Shown one piece after another: positions 17,344-25,914 of a DNA stretch of 64,000 bases. The number at the start of each line of letters is the position of its first letter. Position 1 is the first letter of the stretch. A program made the translations under genes and the position numbers. Origin of the DNA: Prosthecobacter gellanilyticus (GTDB lineage Bacteria > Verrucomicrobiota > Verrucomicrobiia > Verrucomicrobiales > Verrucomicrobiaceae); contig NZ_BKAG01000030.1 in the NCBI RefSeq assembly GCF_007992435.1, positions 1-64,000 of the forward strand, written 5' to 3'. The notes under the pieces were generated by a model. It did no database searches and had not been told where the DNA came from. It saw only the letters and a list, made by a program, of their open reading frames with translations.

Positions 17344-17676
17344 TTAGTGAAAAGCAGCCGTTCCCTTGGAAGCGCTGTAAAACAGCATTATGAGGAAGAT
17401 CAAAATCAGCAGCATGACCACGACTGCCTTCCACGCTTGAAAAGGCGAACGCTGTAAAACAGCTGCGAATCCAGCTGCCCATGCTCCGAATGCCAGCAGC
17501 TGGCTGACGACGCGGCAAAGGATAAAGGCCAGTGTGTCACGAGCCCCTTCGTCAGGACGGTGGGTATTGAGGCTGCCAACGAAAAAGCCAGCAACGAAGA
17601 ACACGACTGAACCCGCTGCCAGGACAACGGAGAAGGCAGCCATGCCGGATCTATTCTTGGGCTCTGGTGGGGGCAT
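17344..17676 (-). CDS. Small membrane protein upstream of the NicO exporter
   Basis: A 110-residue protein with three hydrophobic segments (FSVVLAAGSVVFFVAGFFVG, LLAFGAWAAGFAAVL and AVVVMLLILIFLIMLFY). It starts MPPPEPKNRSG and ends four bases before the exporter gene starts. No family was recognised. It is probably cotranscribed and may assist the exporter. Confidence 0.6.
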   Translation of the reverse strand: MPPPEPKNRSGMAAFSVVLAAGSVVFFVAGFFVGSLNTHRPDEGARDTLAFILCRVVSQLLAFGAWAAGFAAVLQRSPFQAWKAVVVMLLILIFLIMLFYSASKGTAAFH

Positions 17677-17682
17677 AAATTA

Positions 17683-18036
17683 TCAGAGCGAAGTCCGTTC
17701 TGCGATTGGCTCTTGCGAGATCAGGACGACCTGAGTGACGTAGTCCGCGCCGACGAGCGGATTATGAACGCGAACCTGGACACGCATCCCAGCTTTCAGA
17801 TGGTCTGGGAGTGACTCGGACTCTCCATGCCAGAATCGGGCGCGAGTCGCATAGGTGAGGCGACGAACGGGCCCGCCTTCTGGAGCAAAGCTTATCGTCC
17901 GGGTTTGATGATCCACAGACTTAACCACTCCTGTGATGACGACACCTCGCGGAGGTCTTGCCTGTGCTACGCTGGCGCAGCAGAATAGCAGGAAGGAAGC
18001 AAATATGGCGGTGTAGAGCTTGTTACGACTGTTCAT
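17683..18036 (-). CDS. Small exported beta-rich protein
   Basis: A 117-residue protein with a signal peptide (KLYTAIFASFLLFCCASVAQA) and a mature domain of ~90 residues. The pattern GVVKSVDHQTRTISFAPEGG...LTYATRARFWHG...LKAGMRVQVRVHNP resembles the small beta-barrel (OB-like, DUF5666-type) domains often found in periplasmic proteins of metal operons. It lies six bases upstream of the small membrane protein gene at 17344. A role as a periplasmic metal chaperone or sensor is possible but not shown. Confidence 0.6.
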   Translation of the reverse strand: MNSRNKLYTAIFASFLLFCCASVAQARPPRGVVITGVVKSVDHQTRTISFAPEGGPVRRLTYATRARFWHGESESLPDHLKAGMRVQVRVHNPLVGADYVTQVVLISQEPIAERTSL

Positions 18037-18075
18037 GAATGTTCAAAGGTTAAGCGTTCGGAACATGTGCCATGG

Positions 18076-18558
18076 TCAAGGGGCTGTGACGCTTTCTGCG
18101 CGGCTTGATCGCTCGTTCTCACGTTCCGAGCTCATCAGCGTGTGAATGGCGATATCCAGGGCGATCACGAGGGTGTAGCAGACAATCTTTTTTGAGCGCC
18201 GTGAGGTCAGAATCGCGAGGGAGGCAAAGCAGATGAAGGCATACATCCACCAACGTGAGACCGGCCAAACGAAGGATGCCGTGCAAAGCAGAATGGCCAG
18301 TGCGAGCGCAATGCGATGCGCCGTAGTAAAGCCGATGAAGCGCCGTGCGATCAGGAAGGCCGACCAGGCCAACCCATAGGCTTCGAAGAGCACAATGATT
18401 CGTGAGCTTGAAGACTCCATGAAGCCGAACAACATCAGGCTCATCAACAAGATGAACTCGAGGGGCAGAAGCCATGGCCAGAGACGAATGACATCGCGGC
18501 GCGGCCATCTGTTGTGCTCGGCAAATTTCACGGATGCAGCGGAAGTGGAAATGTCCAC
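18076..18558 (-). CDS. Polytopic membrane protein of unknown function
   Basis: A 160-residue protein with about four or five membrane segments (LWPWLLPLEFILLMSLMLFG, IVLFEAYGLAWSAFLIA, RIALALAILLCTASFVW, WMYAFICFASLAIL and IVCYTLVIALDIAIH). The N-terminus is cytoplasmic and starts MDISTSAASVKFAEH. The C-terminus is charged (SSERENERSSRAE). No family was recognised. It is in the same direction as the RND operon and follows its periplasmic protein. Confidence 0.55.
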   Translation of the reverse strand: MDISTSAASVKFAEHNRWPRRDVIRLWPWLLPLEFILLMSLMLFGFMESSSSRIIVLFEAYGLAWSAFLIARRFIGFTTAHRIALALAILLCTASFVWPVSRWWMYAFICFASLAILTSRRSKKIVCYTLVIALDIAIHTLMSSERENERSSRAESVTAP

Positions 18559-18629
18559 GAAGCGGGAGAATCCGGCCAGCAGCGCCGCCCACCTTGAGGG
18601 CGGCGCTGTGGCAGGGCACTCGGGGATAA

Positions 18630-19106
18630 CTATTTTTTCTCCTCACCGTGTGCGCAGATGCAGGCGTATTCCTTGTTCTTGCAGGTGGGGCAATCGTTGA
18701 GGTTCAGGTTGAACTTCTCGGTGACAGATTTCTCTCCGGCCTTGGCTTTGATCTGCACCACGGTGGGGAGGTCGCTGCCTTCGGGAACGGCCTTGTCAGA
18801 GATCAGCTTGTCACCATCCTTGGTGAAGCTCAGCTTTGTGGGAGCGGAGCGGTCGCCGAGGGTGACGTTGATGACTTGCTCGCCTGGGGCGACGACTTTC
18901 ATCTCGTCGTTGATGAAGCGAATCTCGACCTTCTTGTCCTTGTTTACGAAGAACTCGACGTGTGGTTCAACCTCGGTGATGAGCTTGCCGCCGGTGGGGC
19001 CGGCTTTGCCTGCGTGCTCCTCGTGATCGTGCTTGTCTTTATCCGCCGCGTTGACCGTGAAGGCTAGGGCGAGGGCAAACAGGGTGATGATAAGTTTGGA
19101 TTTCAT
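18630..19106 (-). CDS. Periplasmic metal-operon protein with C-terminal cysteine cluster
   Basis: A 158-residue exported protein (signal peptide MKSKLIITLFALALAFTVNA). A His/Asp-rich segment (DKDKHDHEEHAGKAGPTGG) follows the signal. A beta-rich middle (HVEFFVNKDKKVEIRFIN) comes next, and the C-terminus has a cysteine cluster, NDCPTCKNKEYACICAHG, able to bind a metal ion. Proteins with this 'GPxGGKLI...EPHVEFFV' pattern follow HME-RND pumps in Bacteroidota and the PVC group and are thought to be periplasmic metal-binding accessories. It lies 91 bases downstream of the pump gene and shares its direction. Confidence 0.7.
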   Translation of the reverse strand: MKSKLIITLFALALAFTVNAADKDKHDHEEHAGKAGPTGGKLITEVEPHVEFFVNKDKKVEIRFINDEMKVVAPGEQVINVTLGDRSAPTKLSFTKDGDKLISDKAVPEGSDLPTVVQIKAKAGEKSVTEKFNLNLNDCPTCKNKEYACICAHGEEKK

Positions 19107-19197
19107 GGGCTTGTGGTTGTGGGTTTTGCTTGGGTTTGGTTTGGTTTTGCCTTGGCGGCGGAGGCATGCGCCTCAGCCGATTCGGAAAGGTTTGGGT

Positions 19198-22100
19198 TCA
19201 ATGGGAAGCGGGTGCATCGTTCTCGATGGCGCTAGCGGCAGCCTTGCGGCCAAAAGTGTAAAACACGGTGGGTGTGACACCGAGGCCCAGCAGCGTGCTG
19301 GTAACGAGACCTCCAACAATGACGACGGCCACGGGATGGAGGATCTCTTTCCCCGGCTGATCGGCGGCGAGCACGAGCGGGATCAAGCCGATGCCTGCTG
19401 CAAGCGCCGTCATGAGCACCGGCACGAGACGTTCTTTCGTGCCGCGGATGACCATCTTGCGCGTGAAGCCCTCGCCCTCGTGCTGCATGAGGTGCAGGTA
19501 ATGGCTAATAAGCATGATGCTGTTTCGCGCCGCGACACCAGCAACTGCAATGAAGCCGACGAGCGTGGCGATGCTGATATTGTTCAGCTTGAAGTAAGTG
19601 AAGACCAGGCCGCCGACGAGGGCGAGCGGGATGTCGCAGAGCACTTGGATGGCGAAGAATGGCGTGCGGAAGTAGCCGTAGAGAAGAAAGGCGATCACGG
19701 CGAGCACCACGAGGGTGAAGATAGCGATGCGCTGTGTAGCTTCCTTCTGCGCCTGGAATTCACCCTCGAAGGTGACGAAGTAACCCTCCGGCAACTTGAC
19801 CTTTTCGGTGACTTCATTCCGCAATTTCACTACCAGGTTCGACACGTCCTGCACCGAGGGCTTGATGGCGAGCGCAAAACGACGTTGAGAGTTTTCGCGG
19901 AAGATGACGTTTGGCCCCTTGGCTTCGCGCACATCGGCGACGAGGGAAAGCGGGATGCGCTGTCCCTCACCAGCCTCCATGGGCAGCTCGGCGATTTTGT
20001 CCGGCGAATCCCGCCACTCAATCGGCAAACGTGTGACGAGATTCACACGCCGCTGTCCATCACGGAGTTCAGCCACATCCTTGCCGCCGATGAGGGCGGA
20101 AAGCTGGTCGTTCAACTTGCCTGGGGCGATGCCATAGGCTTTGGCACGGTCACGGTCGGCCTCGATGCGGAGCTGTGGGATGCTGGAGGTCTGGTCGAGT
20201 TTGCAGTCTTCAAAGCCTGGGATGCCCTTGGCGATGGTTTGAATCTCGATGCCGATCTGGCGGAGTTTCTCCAGGTCTGGGCCGAAGACCTTAATGGCGA
20301 CTGGCGCAGAAACTCCGCTCATCATGTGGCCGATGCGGTCGGCAAGCGGCCCGCCGACAACGGCAAAGACACCGGGAACCGATTTGAGCTTCTTGGTGAT
20401 GTCTGCGATGATCTCTTTGCGGCCACGGCCTCCGCTGGAATGTCCTTCGCCCTCACCACCTTCTTTGCGGAAATCCACGTCGAACTCAGCAGTGGAGACA
20501 GGGACGACGTGATCGCCACGCTCGGCACGGCCAAGGCGGCGGCCGACTTTTGACACGCCTTCAACAGAGAGAATCTGCTGCTCCAGCACATCGGAGATTT
20601 TGTTCATCTCCTCCAGCGAGGTGCCGGGAGCCGCCGTGGCAGCCACGAGGGCCGTTTCCTCCTGGAACTTGGGCAGGAAATCTTTGTTCATTTTCGGGTA
20701 GAGCGAAAATGCGGCGATGACGATCATCAGCACGATACCCAGCATGATAAGCGGCTGGCTGAGCCCGAAGCGCAACAGTGTGTGCTCCAAGAGCCATTTC
20801 ATGCCACGCGTAAGGAATCCGTCTTTATGCTCGTGTCCGTGCTTTGGATTCAACAGAAGCGAGCACAGCACAGGGATGGCAGTGAGCGACACGACGAAGG
20901 ACGCAATCATCGAAATGATGGTGGCGACAGCGATGGGCGCGAAGAGTTTGCCCTCCACACCGGTCAGGCCCAGCAGAGGCAGGAACACCAGAATGATGAG
21001 CGCCGTGGCGTAGAGGATGGAGTTTCGCACCTCTCCGGAAGCCCGTGCAATGACTTGCAGCTTCGGATGAGGATGAGGTAGGGCGGCGTTCTCCCGCAGC
21101 CGTCGAAAGACGTTCTCCACATCGACAATCGCGTCATCGACGACCATGCCGATGGCGACGGCGAGGCCGCCGAGCGTCATACTATTCACACTGATGCCAA
21201 GCCAAAGGAAAACCAGCATGGTGATCCCGAAGGAGAGCGGCATCGCCATCAAGGTGATGAAGGTGGTGCGGAAGTTCAGCAGGAACAGGAACAACACGAT
21301 GGTGACCATGATGGCCCCGTCGCGAATAGCCTCGGTGAGATTTCCGATAGCGTTGTCGATGAAGTCTTTTTGCTGGAAAAGCAGCGTGGTTTCGACCCCT
21401 GGTGGAAAGGTGGCATTGAGTTCTTGCAGAGCTTCCTTGACCTTGTCGGTCAGCGCGCGGGTATCAAAGCCGGGAGACTTGGTGATGGACATGATGACGC
21501 CATAAGTGGGGGATTTTTCTGGTGTTTGGCTCACCGTGGCATCACCACGCATCGGCTCTACTCCCCAGACCACATTGGCGACATCGCCGATGGCGATAGG
21601 GCGGTCATTAACCTTCTTGATGACGGTGCGGGCAATGTCGTTCAGCTCGACAGTCATGGCGAGATTGCGCACCATGATCTCCGTAGGGCCAGTGTTGATG
21701 AAGCCGCCCGTGGTGGTATTGGCGGACTCCGAGGCGGCCAGCTCTAACTCGTCAAAGCTAACACCGTTGGCCTGCATCTTGAAGGGATCAGGTTGGATCT
21801 CGATGCGCTTCACGCCACCGCCCATGTTGAGAATTTCCGCAATTCCCGGAACACTTTTTAGCCGGCGCATGATCGTCCAATCAGCAAGCGAACGCACTTC
21901 CCGGGGAGGGAGGTATCCTGGCTCGCCTTCTTTGATGGTGGACCGCACACCAACGAGCAGAATCTCGCCCATGAGAGAAGCCACAGGCGTCATGAACGGC
22001 TGCACGCCATCAGGAAGTTGCCCACGCGCGGCCTGCAGCCGCTCCTGAACAAACATACGGGCACGGTAAATATCCATGTCCCAGCCGAATTCGGCATAGA

Positions 22101-22377
22101 CAAGAGAAAGGGCCACGTCTGAGTTGGAACGCAGGCGTGTGAGCCCCGCCACGCCCATCAGGGCGGTTTCGATGGGTTGGGTCACGCGTGTCTCCACCTC
22201 CTCGGGTGCCAGGCCTGCAGCTTCGGTCAGGATGATGACGGTAGGCTTGGTGAGGTCTGGCAGCACCTCCACAGGCAGTTCGGTGGCCGTCTTCAAGCCC
22301 ATCACCATCAGGATGAGTGAGGCGCCGATAATGAGCGCGCGGCTGGCCAGCGCCCAATGAATCATTTTGTTCAACAT
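19198..22377 (-). CDS. HME-RND heavy-metal efflux pump, inner-membrane component (CzcA/CusA family)
   Basis: A 1059-residue proton-driven exporter, the inner-membrane core of a tripartite complex with the two genes upstream. The N-terminal TELPVEVLPDLTKPTVIILT is the typical HME-RND start. Twelve membrane helices in two sets of six are apparent. The fourth helix carries the proton-relay motif GMVVDDAIVDVENVFRRL (~405-422). Porter-domain residues include FLPKFQEETALVAATAAPGT, where CusA has a conserved methionine of its copper/silver site and this protein has none. Divalent cations (Zn, Co, Cd, Ni) are therefore more likely than Cu or Ag. Its start is two bases after the adaptor gene's stop. 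Confidence 0.9.
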   Translation of the reverse strand: MLNKMIHWALASRALIIGASLILMVMGLKTATELPVEVLPDLTKPTVIILTEAAGLAPEEVETRVTQPIETALMGVAGLTRLRSNSDVALSLVYAEFGWDMDIYRARMFVQERLQAARGQLPDGVQPFMTPVASLMGEILLVGVRSTIKEGEPGYLPPREVRSLADWTIMRRLKSVPGIAEILNMGGGVKRIEIQPDPFKMQANGVSFDELELAASESANTTTGGFINTGPTEIMVRNLAMTVELNDIARTVIKKVNDRPIAIGDVANVVWGVEPMRGDATVSQTPEKSPTYGVIMSITKSPGFDTRALTDKVKEALQELNATFPPGVETTLLFQQKDFIDNAIGNLTEAIRDGAIMVTIVLFLFLLNFRTTFITLMAMPLSFGITMLVFLWLGISVNSMTLGGLAVAIGMVVDDAIVDVENVFRRLRENAALPHPHPKLQVIARASGEVRNSILYATALIILVFLPLLGLTGVEGKLFAPIAVATIISMIASFVVSLTAIPVLCSLLLNPKHGHEHKDGFLTRGMKWLLEHTLLRFGLSQPLIMLGIVLMIVIAAFSLYPKMNKDFLPKFQEETALVAATAAPGTSLEEMNKISDVLEQQILSVEGVSKVGRRLGRAERGDHVVPVSTAEFDVDFRKEGGEGEGHSSGGRGRKEIIADITKKLKSVPGVFAVVGGPLADRIGHMMSGVSAPVAIKVFGPDLEKLRQIGIEIQTIAKGIPGFEDCKLDQTSSIPQLRIEADRDRAKAYGIAPGKLNDQLSALIGGKDVAELRDGQRRVNLVTRLPIEWRDSPDKIAELPMEAGEGQRIPLSLVADVREAKGPNVIFRENSQRRFALAIKPSVQDVSNLVVKLRNEVTEKVKLPEGYFVTFEGEFQAQKEATQRIAIFTLVVLAVIAFLLYGYFRTPFFAIQVLCDIPLALVGGLVFTYFKLNNISIATLVGFIAVAGVAARNSIMLISHYLHLMQHEGEGFTRKMVIRGTKERLVPVLMTALAAGIGLIPLVLAADQPGKEILHPVAVVIVGGLVTSTLLGLGVTPTVFYTFGRKAAASAIENDAPASH

Positions 22378-22379
22378 GA

Positions 22380-23561
22380 TTAGTGTGCCTCCTTTTTGAC
22401 GGGGGTGGCTGCTGGGGTGTCCTTGTCGTCATCAGGCCGACCTTTTTTGGTGAAGATTGAAAGCAGCAGCAGTACAAAGAGAGCGCCTGTGGCATACATC
22501 CACATAGGGCTCGCTCCGCCAGATTCCTCATGCCCGTGATTGTCTCCTCCGCCCTTCTTGGCGGCCATTTCGGCTTTCTTCTCGGGCGTTAGTTCACCAC
22601 CGTCAGCGGCATGCTCGTGGCCGTGGGCTGCGTCCAACGCTTCCTTGAGAGAGACGCTGCTGGCTCCGGCGAAGGAGAGGGAATAAGCGCCGCGAGTGAC
22701 TACTTCATCCGCAGGCAGAAGCCCGCTGGTGATTTCAACAAAACGGTCATTGATCTCACCCACGGTGACGGACGTCTTCACAAAGGCATTCGCGAGGTCA
22801 AAGTCCTTCACGTAAACGAATCGGTTCGACACCTCACCTTGCAAGGCAGCTCGCGGCACGCTGACAATGTTGCTACGTTTGCTCATCACGATGCTAAATT
22901 CCGCCCTCATGTCTGCCCGCAAAAGGCCACCGGGATTCGTCAGACGGAAGATGGCATCAATAGTGCCGCTTTCTTTGTCCGCGCTGGTTCCGAAGCGCAG
23001 CAACTCGCCATCAAACTTTTCAGTTGGCAATGCGGCCACTTTAATGTGAGCCACCGTTCCCGGCTTCATGCGTCCGGCCTGATGCTCCGGAACACGAGCG
23101 ACTGCATAGACTTCGCTCAGATCCGTGATCTCAATCATGGCTTTCTCGGGGTCGATTGGATCACCGAGTCGTGAGTCCACACGCGTGACCAGGCCTGCCA
23201 GCGGAGTTTTGAGCGCGATCACAGGGGGCGGGTCACCTGGCTGACGGCTCTCAATTTTTGCCACTTCGTCACCGAGTTTTACAGTATCTCCAGGTGACAC
23301 TTTGAGTTCAATGATACGGCCTGGAATGCGGCTGCTGACTGCGGCAATCTTGCTGGGAATCGCCTCGATGCGGCCAAGCGAAAAGATGGTGGCCTCGAAG
23401 TCGGTTTCCTCGACTTCGACAGTTTCGATGCGGAGGTTCTTCACTCCCGTCTCGTCGAGCACGACGGTGTTGGCGGCTCGTTTGGCATCACCTTCGGCGT
23501 AGATGGAGCCGGTGTGAGCAAGGAGCAGAAAGAGGGGGACAAGGGATCGTTTCATATTCAA
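22380..23561 (-). CDS. RND efflux periplasmic adaptor (CzcB/CusB family) with C-terminal membrane helix
   Basis: A 393-residue membrane-fusion protein that joins the RND pump to the outer-membrane channel. Residues 1-22 are a signal peptide (LVPLFLLLAHTGSIYA). A barrel-sandwich region follows (IPSKIAAVSSRIPGRIIELKV...VALKTPLAGLVTRV), then a beta-barrel and membrane-proximal domain (ISTGLLPADEVVTRGAYSL at about 280). After that is a His/Asp/Lys-rich linker (AAHGHEHAADGG...DNHGHEESGG) and an unusual extra membrane helix (MWMYATGALFVLLLLSIFT) before a basic tail. A C-terminal anchor is not usual for this family; most are anchored at the N-terminus. The His-rich linker probably binds metal. Confidence 0.85.
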   Translation of the reverse strand: MNMKRSLVPLFLLLAHTGSIYAEGDAKRAANTVVLDETGVKNLRIETVEVEETDFEATIFSLGRIEAIPSKIAAVSSRIPGRIIELKVSPGDTVKLGDEVAKIESRQPGDPPPVIALKTPLAGLVTRVDSRLGDPIDPEKAMIEITDLSEVYAVARVPEHQAGRMKPGTVAHIKVAALPTEKFDGELLRFGTSADKESGTIDAIFRLTNPGGLLRADMRAEFSIVMSKRSNIVSVPRAALQGEVSNRFVYVKDFDLANAFVKTSVTVGEINDRFVEITSGLLPADEVVTRGAYSLSFAGASSVSLKEALDAAHGHEHAADGGELTPEKKAEMAAKKGGGDNHGHEESGGASPMWMYATGALFVLLLLSIFTKKGRPDDDKDTPAATPVKKEAH

Positions 23562-23574
23562 TCGGGGGAATCAG

Positions 23575-24858
23575 TTAGGGGCGCGGGGACGAGCGGATGG
23601 CAGGTTTTGCCGGCGCAGTAGCAGCAGGCGGGATGGCAGGCGCGTGCTTGCCGGTGGCGGTCTCGTAGCGGATGCGGGCTAGGTGAAAATCGCGCACGGC
23701 ATCCAGCGCCGCGGCTTCAAGCTGCAAGCGCTGCTCACGGGCGCGGAGAACGGTGAGGAGGTCGGCCTGACCATTCTCATAGGCTTTCTCCAGCTTGCCC
23801 GTTTGCTCGATGACCAGCGGCAGCAGCTTGTCTCGGGTCTCGTGCGCGAGATCATAGCTAGTCTGCATGTCTTTCCGAGCATTCTCCACGTCGCTGCGGA
23901 TCTGCTTGCCAAGAGCTGCCTGCTCAAGACGCACACGCTCTGCGGCGGCAGTCTTCTCGGCTACTTGCCCCTGGTTTTTGTTCCAGAACGGCAGCGGGAT
24001 CGAGAAGCGAAAGCCAATCACGCCATTAGTTCGCCGATCAAAGCCTGTTGCATTCTGATACTCCGGCCCGGCAAAGATGCCAGCTCTTACGTCCTCCCAC
24101 TTGTTGGCTTTGGCGAGGCCGATGTCGGTTTGAGAGGCAATGAGTTTGGCCTCTGCGAGCTGATAGTCTGCGCGAATCATCCAGTTCGCCCCTTTGCCTG
24201 GCACGCCCATGTCAGGGAGTGTGCCGGAGATCGAAAGGGTATCGTCGGGATCAAGGTTCAGCATGGGCTTGAGCGCGCCCAACAGGCTGCGGCTTTCGCC
24301 CTCTAACTTGCGTGCCTCCACAATGAGGCGCTGCGCGTCCACCTGGGCCTGGGCAGCATCTAGTGCGGAAAGTTCACCCGCCTTCGCGCGTCCGGCAACG
24401 AACTCGGAGAGCTTTGCCGCAAGCGCCGTTTGTTGCTGACGCAGACTGCGCTGCTGCTCGATGGCGAGGATCTGCACCGCCAAGGTCTGAGCCTCAGAGA
24501 TCAGACGACGCTCGGCGTCCTTCACCTCCAGCTCTGCCGCAGTAACGAGTTGCCCGGTGAACTGCTTCTCCAGCCGCAAGCGCTTTGTGAGGGGGAATGA
24601 CTGGTCGAGCGATAGGATGACTTGGCCCGGGGAAAGGTAGGTTTCATTTCGCGTGTCTAAACCCACTGAGGGATTTGAGAGCCGTCCGGCGCCGAGCTGG
24701 CGGGCGCGGGCTTCCTCCACGACCATGCGGGCGGCTTTGAGGGATGGGTGCGAGGTGCGAAGGCGTGGCCCGATCTCGGCAAGGTTGAGGGTCAGGGCAG
24801 ATGCCGACGAGGCGGCCGCAAGCAGTAGAGGTATGAGTAAAAAGGTGTGACGAAGCAT
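23575..24858 (-). CDS. Outer-membrane efflux channel (TolC/CusC/CzcC family)
   Basis: A 427-residue outer-membrane factor, exit duct of the RND pump. The ATG at 24858 (MLRHTFLLIPLLLAAASSASA) was chosen because it places the signal peptide at the terminus; an upstream ATG at 24894 would add 12 residues. The protein is mostly long alpha-helices in two repeats, with the usual OEP pattern LKAARMVVEEARARQLGAGRLSNPSVGLD and a later FSIPLPFWNKNQGQVAEK. Its stop lies 13 bases before the adaptor gene start. The C-terminal tail is Pro/Ala-rich (AIPPAATAPAKPAIR). Confidence 0.85.
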   Translation of the reverse strand: MLRHTFLLIPLLLAAASSASALTLNLAEIGPRLRTSHPSLKAARMVVEEARARQLGAGRLSNPSVGLDTRNETYLSPGQVILSLDQSFPLTKRLRLEKQFTGQLVTAAELEVKDAERRLISEAQTLAVQILAIEQQRSLRQQQTALAAKLSEFVAGRAKAGELSALDAAQAQVDAQRLIVEARKLEGESRSLLGALKPMLNLDPDDTLSISGTLPDMGVPGKGANWMIRADYQLAEAKLIASQTDIGLAKANKWEDVRAGIFAGPEYQNATGFDRRTNGVIGFRFSIPLPFWNKNQGQVAEKTAAAERVRLEQAALGKQIRSDVENARKDMQTSYDLAHETRDKLLPLVIEQTGKLEKAYENGQADLLTVLRAREQRLQLEAAALDAVRDFHLARIRYETATGKHAPAIPPAATAPAKPAIRSSPRP

Positions 24859-24968
24859 GAGAGGGGTGGATTTTGGGTTAGCGGGCGTGGACATGCCTAG
24901 CCCATGGCAGCGAATGCGTTAAAAGTGCGCCCTGGCCGTCAATCGTGGACGGCGGCGCGTCGTTTGCC

Positions 24969-25406
24969 TCAAACCAAAATCACCATGCAACGAACCACCT
25001 GCACGGCGGCAGATGGCAGACTATCACCACCGGTATCAAAAGGAGGTGTAGTGAAATGAGAAACCGTCAAAACCTGCGGGACGATCCAGTCGTAAACTGA
25101 AAAGTCCTCGACCTGAACGGCCACATAGGACGGTGCCGCTAAAGACGCCAAACTCGCAGGAGAAGCCTGCAAATCCACGCTCACCGGGGCATGAGGAGCT
25201 TTCTCTCCCTGATCCTCACAATCCTTGGACGAACCTCCGCTACAAGGCACCTCATCCTCATGATTGTCGGTCACGACGCGATGGCAATGCTCTGCATCGG
25301 TCTCGACCACTGCATCCCCATGGTCACAGCTATAGCCCCGCTGGACACCGAATACCTGCGCACACACGATGGCCAGAATGGCCAGGGTGCGGAGGATACG
25401 GCTCAT
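24969..25406 (-). CDS. Small exported Cys/His-rich protein leading the efflux operon
   Basis: A 145-residue protein starting MSRILRTLAILAIVCAQVFG, which is a signal peptide. The mature part starts with a cysteine/histidine/acid cluster (YSCDHGDAVVETDAEHCHRV...VPCSGGSSKDCED). The rest is poorly conserved in composition (A, S, V, P). Its stop is about 110 bases upstream of the channel gene. A second exported cysteine-rich protein occurs at 61530, again directly upstream of an efflux-channel gene. The shared layout suggests a periplasmic metal-binding accessory, possibly a chaperone that feeds the pump. No sequence family was recognised. Confidence 0.65.
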   Translation of the reverse strand: MSRILRTLAILAIVCAQVFGVQRGYSCDHGDAVVETDAEHCHRVVTDNHEDEVPCSGGSSKDCEDQGEKAPHAPVSVDLQASPASLASLAAPSYVAVQVEDFSVYDWIVPQVLTVSHFTTPPFDTGGDSLPSAAVQVVRCMVILV

Positions 25407-25544
25407 GAGCGGGAACATGACGGAAGCTAAGATGCTGGCAGACAGACTTTGTTCAAACTTTATTTTGTAGGGGTCTGCCCCTATTCCGCCCCGATATCGC
25501 GTTCATTGGTTAATACTATCTGGTTGCGTTAGCCACATAGATTA

Positions 25545-25572
25545 ACCCCGCCTGGATAAGACCAGGCGGGGT
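25545..25572 (-). terminator. Strong GC-rich hairpin, terminator of the primase operon
   Basis: A perfect 11-bp stem (ACCCCGCCTGG / CCAGGCGGGGT) closes a 6-base loop. It lies 30 bases after the stop at 25602 of the leftward two-gene operon. On the minus strand the stem is followed by TTAATCTATG, a weak T-tract. A similar hairpin with the same ACCCCGCC arm ends the parAB operon at 54281. Confidence 0.6.
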
Positions 25573-25601
25573 CAAGGGTGCCCGGGTAAGGGACGCCAAG
25601 A

Positions 25602-25889
25602 TCAGTATTCCGAGGGGAGAAGCACCGTTGTCACAGAGCGATCCCATTCGGTGATGATCCAGAATTTAACGCGACTTGAGGAATGATAGGCGGAAAGGAG
25701 TCTGCTTCCTTCCTTCAGGGCACGATTGTTTTCGTCGATGTCTTCCTGGTCAAGATCGCCCCAGTCAGCCATTGCATGACGAGCAAGGGCTAGGGAAATC
25801 TCAACCTCTGTTACTTCGACAAGAACACCAGGTGTGGCGAACAATTGACCGAGCGGGAAGAGCGCGGCCTGCGGATAGAGGATAAACAT
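25602..25889 (-). CDS. Small conserved protein paired with the primase
   Basis: A 95-residue soluble protein starting MFILYPQAALFPLGQLFATPGV. The core EVEISLALARHAMADWGDLDQEDIDENNRALKEG resembles a short family found on many plasmids and integrative elements, often misnamed as a restriction subunit, with no proven function. The tail (SRVKFWIITEWDRSVTTVLLPSEY) is the most conserved-looking part. Its start is 25 bases after the primase gene stop and both share one terminator, so they are probably one operon. Its job is unknown. Confidence 0.7.
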   Translation of the reverse strand: MFILYPQAALFPLGQLFATPGVLVEVTEVEISLALARHAMADWGDLDQEDIDENNRALKEGSRLLSAYHSSSRVKFWIITEWDRSVTTVLLPSEY

Positions 25890-25914
25890 GGTGCGTGGTG
25901 TCAGTCATGAATTC

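Noticed and set aside
19033..20553. Rightward open frame of 506 codons
   Set aside because: It is antisense to the RND pump gene and contains no recognised domain.
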